This document shows, one piece after another, positions 15,419-15,663 of a DNA stretch of 15,663 bases. The translations under genes and the position numbers were made by a program. Source of the DNA: Bacteroidota bacterium (lineage in GTDB: Bacteria; Bacteroidota; Bacteroidia; Flavobacteriales; Flavobacteriaceae); assembly GCA_023386255.1 (NCBI GenBank), contig JAEWKB010000057.1, forward strand, positions 1-15,663, given 5' to 3'. The notes beneath the pieces are model-generated. The model was given only the letters and a program-made list of their open reading frames with translations, searched no databases and was not told the DNA's origin. Position 1 is the first letter of the stretch. Every line of letters starts with the position of its first letter.

Positions 15419-15426
15419 CAAACTTA
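15419..15426 (-). promoter_or_regulatory. -7 promoter box of the small secreted protein gene
   Basis: The minus strand reads TAAGTTTG, a perfect TAnnTTTG, 19 nt before the ATG at 15399. It sits directly after the T run of the rimO terminator, so its -33 region would overlap the hairpin. Confidence 0.6.
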
Positions 15427-15429
15427 AAC

Positions 15430-15460
15430 AAAAAAGGCTAAGAATGTCCCTTAGCCTTTT
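15430..15460 (-). terminator. Rho-independent terminator of rimO
   Basis: AAAAGGCTAAG (15432-15442) pairs with CTTAGCCTTTT (15450-15460) around a 7-nt loop. On the minus strand the hairpin is followed by a run of six T, 6 nt beyond the rimO stop. Confidence 0.85.
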
Positions 15461-15466
15461 CAAAAA

Positions 15467-15663
15467 TTATGCCTGCAGCACTTCAATGCCTGTGGGAACG
15501 CCATAAAGGTCAAACTCTGTGGCATCAGTTATCTTAATATTTACAAATTCACCCGTCTTCAGGTACACTTGTGATGCATCAATAAGCACTTCATTATCTA
15601 CATCAGGACTGTCAAACTCTGTCCTGGCTACAAAGTGGCTGCCCTCTTTCCTGTCTATAATGC
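15467..15663 (-). CDS. rimO: Ribosomal protein S12 methylthiotransferase RimO, C-terminal end only
   Basis: The last 64 codons of a gene running in from the right edge; no Met is included. The translation contains IIDRKEGSHFVARTEFDSPD followed by VDNEVLIDA and ends YGVPTGIEVLQA. This is the TRAM domain at the end of RimO, the radical SAM enzyme that methylthiolates Asp88 of ribosomal protein S12. ARTEFDSPDVDNEV is characteristic of RimO as opposed to MiaB. The catalytic Fe-S domains would lie beyond the window. It is followed by its own terminator. In flavobacterial genomes I recall rimO next to ftsY; here it is about 11 kb away and on the opposite strand. Confidence 0.88.
   Translation of the reverse strand, partial: IIDRKEGSHFVARTEFDSPDVDNEVLIDASQVYLKTGEFVNIKITDATEFDLYGVPTGIEVLQA

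Noticed and set aside
1..15663. tRNA, rRNA, CRISPR array, riboswitch, insertion sequence or attachment site
   Set aside because: I looked for repeated units, inverted-repeat ends, transposase or integrase motifs and cloverleaf-like segments in all gaps. The gaps are short and hold only promoters and hairpin terminators.

Overview
The window looks like a chromosomal segment of a Flavobacterium-like member of the Bacteroidota. Three things support this: the rpmB-rpmG-DUF4295-ftsY block, bacillithiol synthesis (bshC) with Bacteroidota-type lipoproteins and outer-membrane barrels, and repeated Bacteroidota promoter boxes (TAnnTTTG). No tRNA, rRNA, CRISPR array, insertion sequence or phage gene was seen.

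Layout. (1) 1-2648, plus strand: a tight four-gene run with the 3' end of a DnaQ-type exonuclease, a fumarylacetoacetate-hydrolase-family enzyme, a small Hpt phosphotransfer protein and cinA. The last three are joined by TAATG stop/start overlaps. (2) 2658-3391: its own promoter, then rpmB, rpmG and a 50-residue DUF4295 protein, closed by a strong hairpin terminator. (3) 3398-6852: ftsY, then with only 9 nt between, two tandem paralogous outer-membrane beta-barrel genes. The second is broken by a frameshift that looks like a 2-nt deletion. A bidirectional terminator ends the run. (4) 6850-7923, minus: a beta-lactamase-fold serine hydrolase lipoprotein. (5) 8010-8794, plus: a small lipocalin-like lipoprotein and a DUF721 (DciA-like) protein, ending in a terminator shared with the opposing ndk. 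(6) 8815-12708, minus: a very AT-rich orphan gene encoding a large protein with a C-terminal HEPN-type RNxxxH motif, then bshC, then ndk. (7) 12762-15013, plus: a 741-residue radical SAM protein with unusual CX4CX2C cysteine spacing and a TTG start. (8) 15010-15663, minus: a small basic secreted protein overlapping the radical SAM stop codon, and the 3' end of rimO entering from the right edge.

Most genes are housekeeping: translation, membrane targeting of ribosomes, nucleotide and thiol metabolism, and tRNA/ribosome modification. The accessory material is the tandem barrel pair behind ftsY, the serine hydrolase, and above all the AT-rich HEPN-type gene at 10945-12708. That gene is the best candidate for an undescribed system, possibly a single-gene abortive-infection RNase. 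Six perfect -7 boxes lie 16-19 nt before their start codons, so very short mRNA leaders seem to be the local rule. This spacing also helped choose starts. All identifications are by reading motifs; no database search was run.
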